30,341 bases of DNA from Candidatus Stahliibacteriota bacterium (GCA_030613445.1 JAUWLY010000004.1:1-30341), one strand, 5' to 3'. Shown: positions 1-7,875, counted from the first letter of the stretch. Numbers and translations are program-made. Notes: generated by a model not told the origin, from the sequence alone.

Positions 1-87
1 GGCAGGTCTTGACATTCTACAAACAAAGGGTCATTCCAGGAAAAAGGTGGCAGGTCTTGACATTCTACAAACAAAGGATCATTCCAG
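1..87. repeat. Tandem direct repeat, two 39-bp units at 48-bp period
   Basis: Positions 1-39 and 49-87 differ at one base (CAAAGGGTC against CAAAGGATC). Each unit starts with GGCAGGTCTTGACATTCTAC, the core of a repeat that recurs at 411-434, 2233-2256 and 7843-7866, with a half copy at 28266-28279. The window begins inside the first unit, so the array may continue to the left. The open frame across it is a by-product of the repeat and not a gene. Confidence 0.85.
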
Positions 88-112
88 AAACTTCATCCCT
101 TGGTGACCATTT

Positions 113-140
113 TCTATTCACTATTCGAGATTTGACCCCA
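113..140 (-). repeat. REP-like solitary element end (RAYT family, subtype b)
   Basis: Read on the minus strand this 28-bp segment begins TGGGGTCAAATCTCGAATAG and matches 17241-17268 at 26 of 28 positions. Its first 12 bases are the same as those of the inverted repeats that bound the RAYT transposase gene at 19367-20428. It is probably a stand-alone REP-like sequence mobilised by a RAYT of this type. That link is inferred from the shared TGGGGTCAAATC core. Confidence 0.55.
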
Positions 141-472
141 CATCCGTTACTAAAGTCTCCATACCTTCTCGTTTCGCTCCACTATCATTGTATTGAGATC
201 TAACGGGTTGTCAAACCGGTTCAACTCACCAAGATGACGAAGATCTTGAGCGCATCGAAAGGTTATAGACAACGAACAGGCACAAATCTGATACATACTT
301 GTCTACAATAGCGATTATAGTTGAATTCCCAGCGGACTATAAGTCCGCAGCGGTTAATAGATGAGAATCGAAGAACCACCAGTCCGTCGGTCTAGCTTGG
401 TTATCATAAGTGTCTAATGTCAAAACCTGGCACCTTTTCAGTTTTTACACTAAGCACTTTTCACCTCCTTGT
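141..472. other. Gene-free region with small hairpin and one dispersed repeat
   Basis: No convincing coding frame is seen. It holds a short palindrome, GCGGACTATAAGTCCGC at 332-348, and a reverse-oriented copy of the 24-bp dispersed repeat at 411-434. Beyond these I see nothing functional. The segment lies downstream of the minus-strand gene ending at 473, but no typical terminator with a T-run is visible. Confidence 0.5.
411..434 (-). repeat. Dispersed 24-bp repeat (GGTGGCAGG-TTGACATT family)
   Basis: The reverse complement starts GGTGCCAGGTTTTGACATTA. It differs at four of 24 positions from the copies at 46-69 and 2233-2256. It lies in non-coding DNA about 40 bases beyond the stop of the gene at 473-1999. 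Confidence 0.6.
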
Positions 473-1999
473 CTACAAAATAATAATTTTTTTTGTCTCG
501 GATGTTTTCTCTGAATTAAACTTCAGAAAATAAACGCCCGGGGATAGAGAGAAAAAATATTTCTTATTTTGCCATAGACATTCTTTGATAATCATTTTCC
601 CAAGAATATCGTAGATCTTCAAGCAACCATTATTCTGTCGCTGGATTTCTACACCGCCTCTAAGAATAGAAACGGTATTATTATTGCTCTTTATTATATT
701 TTCCCTTTTCACCTCCTCTGCTCCAACTTGGGCAGGAAATTTCAAAACTATTATATCAGAGTTGGAAGAAGTGATCTGTAATTTCCCTGTAACGTAAACA
801 TTTCCAGTATTATCAGAAACCATATCACGAGTATTATCAGAATGCGGTGATGGCGGTATATGGGGATGAATATAAGTCCATAGTGAGTCACCTGATAAGG
901 TTAACTTAACAACCACAATCTGAAGAAGATAAGATGCATTCCTAAAACCACCTCCAACATATAGCCCACCTAACCCATCAATGCTTATACAGTTAGCTGC
1001 TCCACCAGTGTCGTACGGTCCTATACTAAGGTATTGCCATTTTTCATTACCACTCGAGTCAATTTTAATTACTACAAATAAACTTGTCGTAGCGCCCCCA
1101 GCCATCCCACATGCATAGATATTTACCGAATCATCAACTGTAAGATCATAGGCGTTGTCACTAATATTCGCTGGACCATCATAACGATATACCCACTCTT
1201 CTTGACCAGTGGGGTCAAGTTTTATGACGCAGAAATCCCACTCATTCCCCCAAGAAGAACCAACAATATAAACATTGCCAAGTGTGTCGAGAGCAAGTTC
1301 CTCAGGTTCATCACGATAATTTGCAGGCCCATTATATCTGTATACCCATTTCTCATTGCCCAAAGAATCAAGTTTTATCACTGTGAAATCTGTTGATGTA
1401 CCTATTCCAGTAGAATAACCGCCAACATAAATATTTTCATCTCGATCAATTGCAAGACAGGTTGCTTCATCATAATCAGCACCAGGACCATCATAAATAT
1501 GTACCCATTTTTTATTACCTAAAGTATCCAATTTAACTACCATTAGATCATAACTGTTTACATAGGTAAATCCAGCAGCATAAATCCTAAGAGACGGAGA
1601 AACATCAATGGTTTTCGCTTCAGCATAATACTCGGTCGGGGTATTAAAATAAATCCATTTCCTATATCCTGCGGTATCTAATTTCACAACAGTAAAACTT
1701 TTGGGAGGAGTGCTGCCTGCAATATAAACATTATAATTATAATCAACAACAACATCATATCCAACACTCATTGTATCATCAAGATAAATCCACTTCTCAT
1801 TACCTTGACTATTCAATTTTATTACGCCACCCTTCGAATTACTAGCACCTAATAGCCCTGTAGCGTAGCAATTTCCAGAGATATCAGTGGTGATTTTGGT
1901 TGGCCACTTGCTATCAGAATTTTGATAAACCCATTCTGGGGTTTGAGTAATGATTGTGTATAGGAGACTGAAAGTGATAACAATCAACTGCATGAGCAT
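473..1999 (-). CDS. Secreted beta-propeller (SBBP-type) protein with C-terminal sorting domain
   Basis: The 508-residue product starts with a hydrophobic export signal (MLMQLIVITFSLLYTIITQ). About seven repeats of roughly 55 residues follow, each with a core like VVKLDTLGNKKWVHIYDGP followed by D..GNVYV.G. This is the SBBP or WD40-like propeller pattern. The last 70 or so residues (from about 435) carry YDILGKMI and SPGVYFLKF, the type IX (Por) sorting signature, so the protein probably ends up on the cell surface or outside. The ATG at 1999 has no ribosome binding site. A better-placed AAAGGGAG lies ahead of another ATG at 2082 in a different frame, so the N-terminus is uncertain. The substrate is unknown. 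Confidence 0.85.
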   Translation of the reverse strand: MLMQLIVITFSLLYTIITQTPEWVYQNSDSKWPTKITTDISGNCYATGLLGASNSKGGVIKLNSQGNEKWIYLDDTMSVGYDVVVDYNYNVYIAGSTPPKSFTVVKLDTAGYRKWIYFNTPTEYYAEAKTIDVSPSLRIYAAGFTYVNSYDLMVVKLDTLGNKKWVHIYDGPGADYDEATCLAIDRDENIYVGGYSTGIGTSTDFTVIKLDSLGNEKWVYRYNGPANYRDEPEELALDTLGNVYIVGSSWGNEWDFCVIKLDPTGQEEWVYRYDGPANISDNAYDLTVDDSVNIYACGMAGGATTSLFVVIKIDSSGNEKWQYLSIGPYDTGGAANCISIDGLGGLYVGGGFRNASYLLQIVVVKLTLSGDSLWTYIHPHIPPSPHSDNTRDMVSDNTGNVYVTGKLQITSSNSDIIVLKFPAQVGAEEVKRENIIKSNNNTVSILRGGVEIQRQNNGCLKIYDILGKMIIKECLWQNKKYFFSLSPGVYFLKFNSEKTSETKKIIIL

Positions 2000-2167
2000 A
2001 ATCTCGAGACATTATTTGAACTGAACATCATGGGATTATGTTTACAGAGAATGTGAAAAAATCTTACGTTTACGTTATTCATTTTTACTCCCTTTGTCCT
2101 TACCTCACTTGCTACTAGTTTCGGGGTTGTCCCATTCACTATTGAAATTCGGTAACGAACCTTATTC

Positions 2168-2196
2168 ATAATGCTAAACAACAACACTCTTGTCAA
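2168..2196 (-). promoter_or_regulatory. Putative sigma70 promoter for the propeller gene 473-1999
   Basis: On the minus strand there is TTGACA (2191-2196), 17 bases, then CATTAT (2168-2173). The -35 is perfect and the -10 is weak. It would give a leader of about 160 bases before the ATG at 1999, containing a ribosome binding site at about 2089-2096 and an ATG at 2082. Confidence 0.4.
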
Positions 2197-2232
2197 GAGC
2201 CATGTGCAAGCGTGAACACACCGTGTAGGTAA

Positions 2233-2256
2233 GGTGGCAGGTCTTGACATTCTACA
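2233..2256 (+). repeat. Dispersed 24-bp repeat (GGTGGCAGG-TTGACATT family)
   Basis: It is identical over 24 bases to 46-69 and reads GGTGGCAGGTCTTGACATTC onwards. A perfect 8-bp hairpin, GCACTTTT-AC-AAAAGTGC, follows at 2293-2310 and may belong to the same repeat or be unrelated. Confidence 0.7.
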
Positions 2257-2350
2257 TTCAGGATAAACTTTAAGGAACTTCTCGATGCCCCCGCACTTTT
2301 ACAAAAGTGCTCGGTTACTTGAAGGATAATAGATATCAGTAGAAGCGTTG

Positions 2351-2378
2351 TTGACATATGCAAATTTGTAAATATAAT
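2351..2378 (+). promoter_or_regulatory. Consensus sigma70 promoter upstream of tRNA-Leu
   Basis: TTGACA (2351-2356), 16 bases, TATAAT (2373-2378): both hexamers are perfect. The first thing downstream is the decayed tRNA-Leu copy at 2449, then the intact tRNA-Leu at 2586. The transcript would therefore carry both. Confidence 0.75.
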
Positions 2379-2448
2379 ATCAGTGCCTAGTGCATAGTTC
2401 TTATTTCATACTGCACGAAGTGCAAGCCGAGATGCTTGTATTGAGCTT

Positions 2449-2483
2449 GCCGAAATAGCGGAATTGGGAGTAAGCGGCGGACT
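2449..2483 (+). pseudogene. Degenerate partial tRNA-Leu (5' part)
   Basis: GCCGAAATAGCGGAATTGGG and the following GCGGCGGACTC match the acceptor arm, D-arm and start of the anticodon arm of the intact tRNA-Leu that begins at 2586. There are two substitutions and a small insertion. After GCGGACTC the similarity stops and a dispersed sequence (CGGAGATCCCGC) takes over, so the anticodon and 3' half are gone. It lies between the promoter at 2351 and the functional gene, which suggests a broken tandem duplicate. Confidence 0.7.
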
Positions 2484-2585
2484 CTCGGAGATCCCGCACT
2501 CCGTAAGCGGGGAAAATCTTGATTTTGCAGTCCGTTGGGAAAGTCGTATGTAATGAAAAATATGTATGAGTGATATACTTTAGTT

Positions 2586-2671
2586 GCCGAGATGGCGGAA
2601 TTGGGAGACGCGGCGGACTCAAAATCCGCAGTTCTGAAAAGAGTGTGGGGGTTCGAGTCCCCCTCTCGGCA
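2586..2671 (+). tRNA. tRNA-Leu (anticodon CAA)
   Basis: Acceptor stem GCCGAGA (2586-2592) pairs with TCTCGGC (2664-2670), with discriminator A at 2671. The anticodon arm GCGGA-CTCAAAA-TCCGC gives anticodon CAA, reading UUG leucine codons. A long variable arm (GTTCTGAAAAGAGTGT region) and T-arm GGGGGTTCGAGTCCCCC fit a class II tRNA. CCA is not encoded. A GC-rich hairpin follows at once. Confidence 0.95.
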
Positions 2672-2672
2672 T

Positions 2673-2693
2673 AAGGGGGGCTTTGCCCCCCTT
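2673..2693 (+). terminator. Hairpin after tRNA-Leu, likely terminator
   Basis: AAGGGGGGC-TTT-GCCCCCCTT forms a 9-bp stem with a 3-base loop, starting two bases after the tRNA. The trailing U-run is poor. A second hairpin built on GGTTTTTG and CAAAAACC (2705-2728) follows. Similar AAAGGGGG/CCCCCTTT hairpins flank the tRNA-Arg gene and its truncated copy, so it may be a terminator or part of a repeat. Confidence 0.55.
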
Positions 2694-2852
2694 ATCTCCA
2701 CTCGGTTTTTGTAAAAACACCAAAAACCTTCATGGAGACCTCAGAACCCCCCAGGGTCGTCATATCACATACGGATGCTATTCAAGCAAACGCTTTACCT
2801 CCAAAAAGGTTTGTTTGTCAGCCTGACTCTATTTATACATTAAGGATGGGGA

Positions 2853-2880
2853 TCCCCTACGGGGAAGCTCCAAGAAACAA
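2853..2880 (+). repeat. 28-bp direct repeat, left flank of the broken propeller gene
   Basis: TCCCCTACGGGGAAGCTCCA continues to 2880 and matches 4250-4277 at 24 of 28 positions. The two copies bracket the disrupted gene 2940-4247. The left copy lies just before its promoter and the right copy just after its stop codon. Confidence 0.6.
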
Positions 2881-2901
2881 ACTCCAAATTCCAAAATTAT
2901 C

Positions 2902-2930
2902 TTGACATAGTGATTAATTTGTAGTATCAT
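2902..2930 (+). promoter_or_regulatory. Sigma70 promoter giving a probably leaderless transcript
   Basis: TTGACA (2902-2907), 17 bases, TATCAT (2925-2930). The ATG at 2940 begins nine bases after the -10 hexamer, about where transcription should start. The mRNA would have almost no leader, and no ribosome binding site is visible. Confidence 0.65.
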
Positions 2931-2939
2931 TTATTAATC

Positions 2940-4247
2940 ATGATTATCCAAATTGCTGTATTAGCTTTCAACATCATTACTATACAAGCGGATTTTGCAA
3001 TCTGTACCAAAGATGAAAGTCAGTACTATCCAGAGCCTATTTATGCAAACAGTCAGTTTTATACATTCTGGAATGATCACCGTTTTGGTACTGAGTATTG
3101 CCTGTACGGTGCAAGGATCAGTGAATCGGGCACGGTCATTGACCCTGACGGTAAAGAGCTTTTTCGAAACCAGTTTGACGCTGACCCTGCCGCGGCCTTT
3201 GATGGAACGAATTTCCTGGTGGCATTCCGTGACAGCTGCTGAACGGGCGGTAATATTTACGGGGTGCGGGTCACTCCAACGTGCGATTCAATAAATTCTC
3301 TCTGTATTAGCGATGCTGCAAATATTCAGAAGGCACCGGATATAGTCTTTGGCGGAGGTATGTATTTCACAGTATGGTCTGATGCACGGGGTGGAACATA
3401 CATGATCTTTGGTGCCCGGGTGACTACATCTGGGAATGTAGTGGATCCAGGTGGTATTGCAATTAGCAATGGATCAGGTGATTTACCAGCAGTTGATTTT
3501 GACGGTTCACGGTTTTTTGTGGTATGGTCATGGGCGACAACAATTGAAGGTACATTCGTCACCACTGGAGGCGCGCCACAGGATAGCGTGAAAATCGCAT
3601 CAGGTACATCGGCTGTTTATGCACCGAATATTGCCTTTGATGGAGCGAATTATCTTGTTCTCTGGCTTGCCTGGACTGGATCAGGCTATGAGATTCTTGG
3701 ACAAATGGTTTCACCATCCGGTGTTCTGGTTGGTCCACGATTCACTGCGGGTGTAACCAATATAGCCCTTAAACCAGGTCTCAGTTTTGACGGGACTCAT
3801 TATGTAATTACGTGGTCTCAATCATTTGATATCTACGCACGTCAGTATGATACTTCTGGTTCACCACTTGGCCCGGCATTTCTTGTCTCAACACATTCGG
3901 ATATGCAGTTCTATTGTGATGTGGCTTCAGGTACAGACCGATATCTCTTTGTATGGGCGCAGAGTACAACATCTGGTTATGACGTCTATGGGAATATAGA
4001 TGTGGTCATTGGTATCGCGGAACAGAATACATATGCAGAACGATCCTGCTCGATTAAATCAGCTTTAATCACTGACTATATGTATTTTCATAATCCAATT
4101 AATCAAAGAATCAATGTATTTGATATCAATGGTCGTTGTATTGGCACGACAAGAAACAATAAATTTGATTGCCGTCATCTTGCACCTGGTGTTTATTTTA
4201 CACAGATAGACGAAAAAATCACCGGGAAAGTAATAAAGGTCAGATAG
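2940..4247 (+). pseudogene. Secreted repeat protein with sorting domain, interrupted by an in-frame TGA
   Basis: A single frame runs 2940-4247 except for a TGA at 3240-3242. Upstream it encodes an export signal and the motifs FWNDHRFGTEYCLYGARISE and FDGTNFLVAF. Downstream it resumes directly with TGGNIYGVRVTP, part of the next repeat. Repeats of the kind FDGxxYxVxWxDxRxGxYDIYGxxVxxxGxxLxP recur throughout, and the C-terminus (FDINGRCIG, LAPGVYFTQI) is a type IX sorting domain. Full length would be 435 residues. Continuity on both sides says this is one gene with a nonsense mutation or a sequencing error. UGA is used as a normal stop elsewhere (19380, 24227), so a changed code is unlikely. 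Residues after 3264 could be restarted internally but would lack a signal peptide. Confidence 0.8.
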
Positions 4248-4249
4248 TA

Positions 4250-4277
4250 TTCCCTACGGGGGAATTCCAAGAAACAA
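4250..4277 (+). repeat. 28-bp direct repeat, right flank of the broken propeller gene
   Basis: TTCCCTACGGGGGAATTCCA continues to 4277. It matches 2853-2880 at 24 of 28 positions and starts three bases after the stop codon of the disrupted gene. Confidence 0.6.
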
Positions 4278-4370
4278 GTGAAACATCAACAATAGATCTG
4301 TGGATACTCACATCTTATTTTTGGTTCTTGGAACTTTTTTCTTGGGTCTTAGTTCACCTTCGGTGAACTA
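4265..4370. terminator. Convergent-gene hairpins, probable termination region
   Basis: Two structures sit between convergent genes. TTCCAAGAA (4265-4273) can pair with TTCTTGGAA (4325-4333), which is followed by CTTTTTT, giving a long-loop terminator for the plus strand. A perfect 9-bp palindrome closed by a C(UUCG)G tetraloop, TAGTTCACC-TTC-GGTGAACTA, lies at 4350-4370 and overlaps the stop codon of the minus-strand GH57 gene. Confidence 0.5.
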
Positions 4371-6431
4371 AACTGTCCAGTTGTTTAACTTTACGTCGCG
4401 CAGACGGACCGTGAATTTCAAAGGCGGTGTACGGTCGATCTCAACGCCTTTTTGCTGGGCACTCACTGTGAATTCTACATTTGCTTCGCCATTCACATTT
4501 ATAATTGAAATGGGTATAGCTACTTCAACAATTTTATCTATTTTATAGATTATATCAGATTGCTTACCGAGCGTTATGATTGTTTCCACCGGTTTATAGA
4601 ATTTTATGATATATTCATAGTCAGCTGGATTGTGGTTGGTGATATCCAATCTTATATATAGATTTTTGTCATCAAAACCACAATAGATCATTGAAAACAA
4701 ACCAGCAAAACGCTGCATTGTACCGCCCATTCTCTTAACCCGGATATGCCCGGCATGAAACCATTCATAAAAGTGGGTTACTTTACCGTCAATATCTGGG
4801 GTCATTCGGTCATTTGGCTGCTGGGTTAGTATCTCTTCGATCTTTTTGATTGGCGCGAACAGCTCTCGCGGCGGTTCTTCGCCGATTTTTTTGTATATCC
4901 ATATTGCATTGAGTCTGAATAGTTCGTCAAAAACATCCGCGACAAGTGAGATATGTTCACCGCCAAACCACCAGTACCAATCACTGCCTTCTAGTATATA
5001 CAATCGATCCCAAATATTTGGATCAGTTATTTTTTTCTCGACAAGTTTATCCCGAATTTTTTTCACAATGAGCCACGCTTTGTGGTCTTCGGTATGCCCT
5101 ATCCAAATATTAAAATTCGCACCGATCCAGGAACCAGGGAATAGTGAAGAAAGTTCATTCTTTACTTCATTGCTGTCTAAGAATCCCGATATTGTCGTCG
5201 TTCGGATATTGCTTTTTGATAAGCTGTCATACAGCGTATCTAGAAATTCAGTGCCGTCATTGGCATAGCTTTCCCACGCATTCTCACCGTCAAGGATTAT
5301 CGGGATCAGGAATTGGTCAGAAGTTGGCAGGGTATTTGCGATATTCTCCAACCTAGCAACCAAGTCTTCTGCAGCTTCTTTCTGTTCCCATTGATTATAG
5401 ACAAAGCCAATGAGATCAGAAAGGATATGATCCCGGAATACGATATTTATGTCGTTGTATTTCCATGGTTTATAGAGTAGGTCAGGACGATTAGGTATAA
5501 CAGTATCTTCGCGTCGGAAAGATCTCTCAAGGCTACGCGCAAGGATTTCTTCGTCTGTGGCGAGCCATTTGATATTGAATTCTGATAAAAGAGGAATTAA
5601 TTCCTGACAAACGCTTCCTTCAGACGGCCAGAGTCCTTTTGGTTTTTGTCCAAAGAATTTCTCAAATACATTTATGCCTTCAGCTATCTGTTTTTTTGCA
5701 TCTTCTATATAGGATATCTCAAATGGGATAGCAAGATTAGGATTTGAAGCTTTTGCAAGGTTGCTATTTATCAAAAGCGGCAAAATGGGATGGTATAAAG
5801 GTGAGGTACTAATTTCAATTTGACCTGATTCCAGCGCTTTCTTGTATTCATCAATAACTGAACCCATGATCCTGTTTTGAATAGCGATCACGCGATCTTT
5901 GTCTTCTTCCTTGAAGTTCTTGCCCTTTTTGTACAGGTCTTCGATTTCAGTGCGGAATATGGGATCTACCCACACAAGGTTCGCCCAAATTTGGAGGTCA
6001 CGGAATTCATCAGTGGTAAAGCTCTGGGCGATGGTTGGCAGTTCTTGCTCGACAATATTCTTACCTCTTTTTAAAAGGAGTGAGAAATACCGGCGGTTTA
6101 TTTCGATCATGTGCTCCCAATTAGCAAGGAAAAAATCTCTTAAGATATTAATTTTATCTTCGACAGTTAGTTCCTCAGCTTTTTTCTTAAAAAGAAGAAA
6201 TTGCCTATCAGTACATCGGTTGTTCTTGTAGTCATCGATTTGAAGGAGTAACGACGGAGTGAAGTTGAACGTAAGGTGGATATCAGGAAATTTTTGGACA
6301 TGCTTGAGCATATCCAAGTAGTCTTTAAGGCAATGTAGTCTCACCCAGGGAAGGGGTAGAGTACAATCGTCAGGCTTGGAATATATAGGTTTATGAAAAT
6401 GCCAGAGGAAAGCAACTGATGTATTACTCAT
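4368..6431 (-). CDS. Glycoside hydrolase family 57 protein (alpha-glucan-active type)
   Basis: The 687-residue protein has the family GH57 signature regions: WHFHKPIY at 10-17, GLWPSEGSV at 266-274 with Glu271 as the expected nucleophile, and LDGENAWESY at 380-389 with Asp381 as the expected acid/base. Known family members act on starch-like alpha-glucans as amylases, amylopullulanases, branching enzymes or 4-alpha-glucanotransferases. Which of these applies cannot be read from the sequence. There is no signal peptide, so it is probably cytoplasmic and acts on storage glucan. The C-terminal part (about 560-687) looks like a beta-sandwich appended to the barrel. The start follows the TPR gene by 26 bases, implying a shared transcript. 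GAGG lies almost against the ATG, so the ribosome binding site is weak. Confidence 0.9.
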   Translation of the reverse strand: MSNTSVAFLWHFHKPIYSKPDDCTLPLPWVRLHCLKDYLDMLKHVQKFPDIHLTFNFTPSLLLQIDDYKNNRCTDRQFLLFKKKAEELTVEDKINILRDFFLANWEHMIEINRRYFSLLLKRGKNIVEQELPTIAQSFTTDEFRDLQIWANLVWVDPIFRTEIEDLYKKGKNFKEEDKDRVIAIQNRIMGSVIDEYKKALESGQIEISTSPLYHPILPLLINSNLAKASNPNLAIPFEISYIEDAKKQIAEGINVFEKFFGQKPKGLWPSEGSVCQELIPLLSEFNIKWLATDEEILARSLERSFRREDTVIPNRPDLLYKPWKYNDINIVFRDHILSDLIGFVYNQWEQKEAAEDLVARLENIANTLPTSDQFLIPIILDGENAWESYANDGTEFLDTLYDSLSKSNIRTTTISGFLDSNEVKNELSSLFPGSWIGANFNIWIGHTEDHKAWLIVKKIRDKLVEKKITDPNIWDRLYILEGSDWYWWFGGEHISLVADVFDELFRLNAIWIYKKIGEEPPRELFAPIKKIEEILTQQPNDRMTPDIDGKVTHFYEWFHAGHIRVKRMGGTMQRFAGLFSMIYCGFDDKNLYIRLDITNHNPADYEYIIKFYKPVETIITLGKQSDIIYKIDKIVEVAIPISIINVNGEANVEFTVSAQQKGVEIDRTPPLKFTVRLRDVKLNNWTV

Positions 6432-6457
6432 ACCTCGCTACGCTCGGTTCGATGACG

Positions 6458-7117
6458 TCAATCATTGAAGTAACCAATATAGAATCTGGCATCAGACACG
6501 ATATCTGGAGGAGGGTCTTGTTCAAGCAGTTCTTCTAATATTTCCCTGGCTTCTTCTCTATTGCCGAGTAAACCGGTTACACGAGCATGAGCAAGCATCC
6601 CCATCAAGTAAAACGGAGATTCTTTGTCAGCAGATACCTTTTTGTAATACCCAAGGGCTGTTTCATAATCCTTTAATCCCTCAGCTGAACATGCTGCACC
6701 GAAACGAGCCGACGGAACAAGCAAGTAGTCTTTCTTCTGCACACTCAAGAACTTCTCAAAATTAGTCAGGGCCTCATCAAACCTACCGGTATTGTAGTAT
6801 ATTGTTCCCAGATAGTAATAGCCTATCTTTCCGGCTCTCGTATTTGAGTATTGTGAAGTTAGATCGAGGAGCGTATTTTCAGCTTCTTGAAACCGGCCCA
6901 TTATAACCAGTCCCATCGCCTGGGTATGGAGCATATCTGCTTCAGGATTTTGTTTTTCACGACCTGGTACGAGAACAATCACAAGAATAATAGCAATAAG
7001 CACTACCGCGGCAATAAATATGGATGTTTCACGATGACGCACAATATACTTAATACCCTTGTCCATTAAAGTCTGGAATTCATCTTTTTTGTAATGTCCC
7101 CTTTTCATTTGTTGCAT
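6458..7117 (-). CDS. Membrane-anchored TPR protein (YfgM/BamD-like organisation)
   Basis: The 219-residue protein has a short cytoplasmic N-terminus, one transmembrane helix (about residues 31-51, FIAAVVLIAIILVIVLVP), and then tetratricopeptide repeats such as GYYYLGTIYYNTGRFDEALT and ARFGAACSAEGLKDYETALG. This layout resembles YfgM-type ancillary proteins of the Sec translocon or other periplasmic TPR scaffolds, but no specific partner is visible. The ATG at 7117 is preceded by AAGGAG at 7123-7128 with good spacing. It lies between tRNA-Arg (upstream, same strand) and the GH57 gene, so it may use the tRNA promoter at 7532-7559. Confidence 0.8.
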   Translation of the reverse strand: MQQMKRGHYKKDEFQTLMDKGIKYIVRHRETSIFIAAVVLIAIILVIVLVPGREKQNPEADMLHTQAMGLVIMGRFQEAENTLLDLTSQYSNTRAGKIGYYYLGTIYYNTGRFDEALTNFEKFLSVQKKDYLLVPSARFGAACSAEGLKDYETALGYYKKVSADKESPFYLMGMLAHARVTGLLGNREEAREILEELLEQDPPPDIVSDARFYIGYFND

Positions 7118-7190
7118 AATTTCTCCTTAATTAGATAACTACGTTATATTCTTTTGCGCCTTACGCACTACGCTCGACGCTGTACGCAAC

Positions 7191-7264
7191 TACCCCTGAC
7201 CCGACTCGAACGGGTGACCTGCGGTTTAGGAAACCGCCGCTCTATCCTGCTGAGCTACAGGGGT
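7191..7264 (-). tRNA. tRNA-Arg (anticodon CCT)
   Basis: Read on the minus strand, the acceptor stem is ACCCCTG paired with CAGGGGT and the discriminator is A (7191). The D-arm contains TAGCTCAGCAGGATAGAG. The anticodon arm GCGGT-TTCCTAA-ACCGC gives CCT, reading AGG. The T-arm is ACCCGTTCGAGTCGGGT. CCA is not encoded. A nearly identical copy of its 5' 43 bases exists at 25394-25436. Confidence 0.95.
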
Positions 7265-7531
7265 AAAGGGGGACACCCCCTTTTATCCAAAAAACTTTTG
7301 AAAAGGCATCAAAACTTTTTCGGATGCCTTGAATCCCCCGATTTACGCTCACTAACTATGCGCGTTACCGTCTCAAACGTAGTAACGTCCGAATTTCTCT
7401 TAATTAGTCCTTAAGCTTACGGCAACTTGCTCAGGGGACACCCCTAAATAGTAGATACCAGACACTAAGAACTAGACACTGCCTTTTTTCACTAGAATCT
7501 ATCATCTAAACATCTAGTATCTATCTTTTGT

Positions 7532-7559
7532 ATTATAGTGAATTTTGTGATTTAGTCAA
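7532..7559 (-). promoter_or_regulatory. Sigma70 promoter upstream of tRNA-Arg
   Basis: On the minus strand: TTGACT (7554-7559), 16 bases, TATAAT (7532-7537). It lies about 270 bases upstream of the tRNA. A GC-rich AAAGGGGG/CCCCCTTT hairpin (7266-7285) sits between them. The same promoter with one base changed in the spacer is found at 25504-25531 in front of the truncated tRNA copy. Confidence 0.7.
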
Positions 7560-7842
7560 TAATGGTAGGGCAGATTCAGGATGCAGGAAAAAGCTACAGG
7601 CAAGTACAAAACCACGTATTGTTCGAGTGAGCGTAGTGCTTGTCCGCCACGTCGTATGGAGGGAATCGATGCCAATGTTGTTCACTTCTGTGATGTGATT
7701 ACAACAAGGCCTGCCCCGTAGTTCGGAGAACAGCGGGGAGCATCCCGCATTCCGTATAATGTAATTGTACGGGGTCATTTCGAGAAGTGTAGCGACGCCT
7801 GCCCCGTCAGTTGATTAACATACGGGGAAACAATTTTATATT

Positions 7843-7866
7843 TGTCGAATGTCAAGCCCTGCCACC
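7843..7866 (-). repeat. Dispersed 24-bp repeat (GGTGGCAGG-TTGACATT family)
   Basis: The reverse complement starts GGTGGCAGGGCTTGACATTC and differs from the 2233-2256 copy at two positions. It ends ten bases before the left direct repeat that borders the nuclease/STAND gene cluster. Confidence 0.65.
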
Positions 7867-7875
7867 TTTTCCCGC

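Noticed and set aside
9..203. 64-codon open frame over the tandem repeat
   Set aside because: It simply translates the 48-bp repeat (TFYKQR.IP twice), has no ribosome binding site, and the repeat recurs in non-coding places.
2387..2701. Open frames opposite tRNA-Leu
   Set aside because: They are antisense to an intact tRNA gene and a tRNA fragment, and their content is explained by the structured RNA sequence.
3240..3242. UGA read as an amino acid (selenocysteine or altered code)
   Set aside because: Other genes in the window end normally at TGA, there is no clear SECIS-like hairpin right after the codon, and the repeat family shows no conserved Cys or Sec at that position.
7154..7414. Open frame over tRNA-Arg (contains TRLERVTCGLGNRRSILLSY)
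   Set aside because: This is the familiar false protein obtained by translating the opposite strand of a tRNA.
7533..7778. 81-codon minus-strand frame at the left of the island
   Set aside because: It starts in intergenic repeats, has no ribosome binding site and no protein-like pattern, and it covers the tRNA-Arg promoter.
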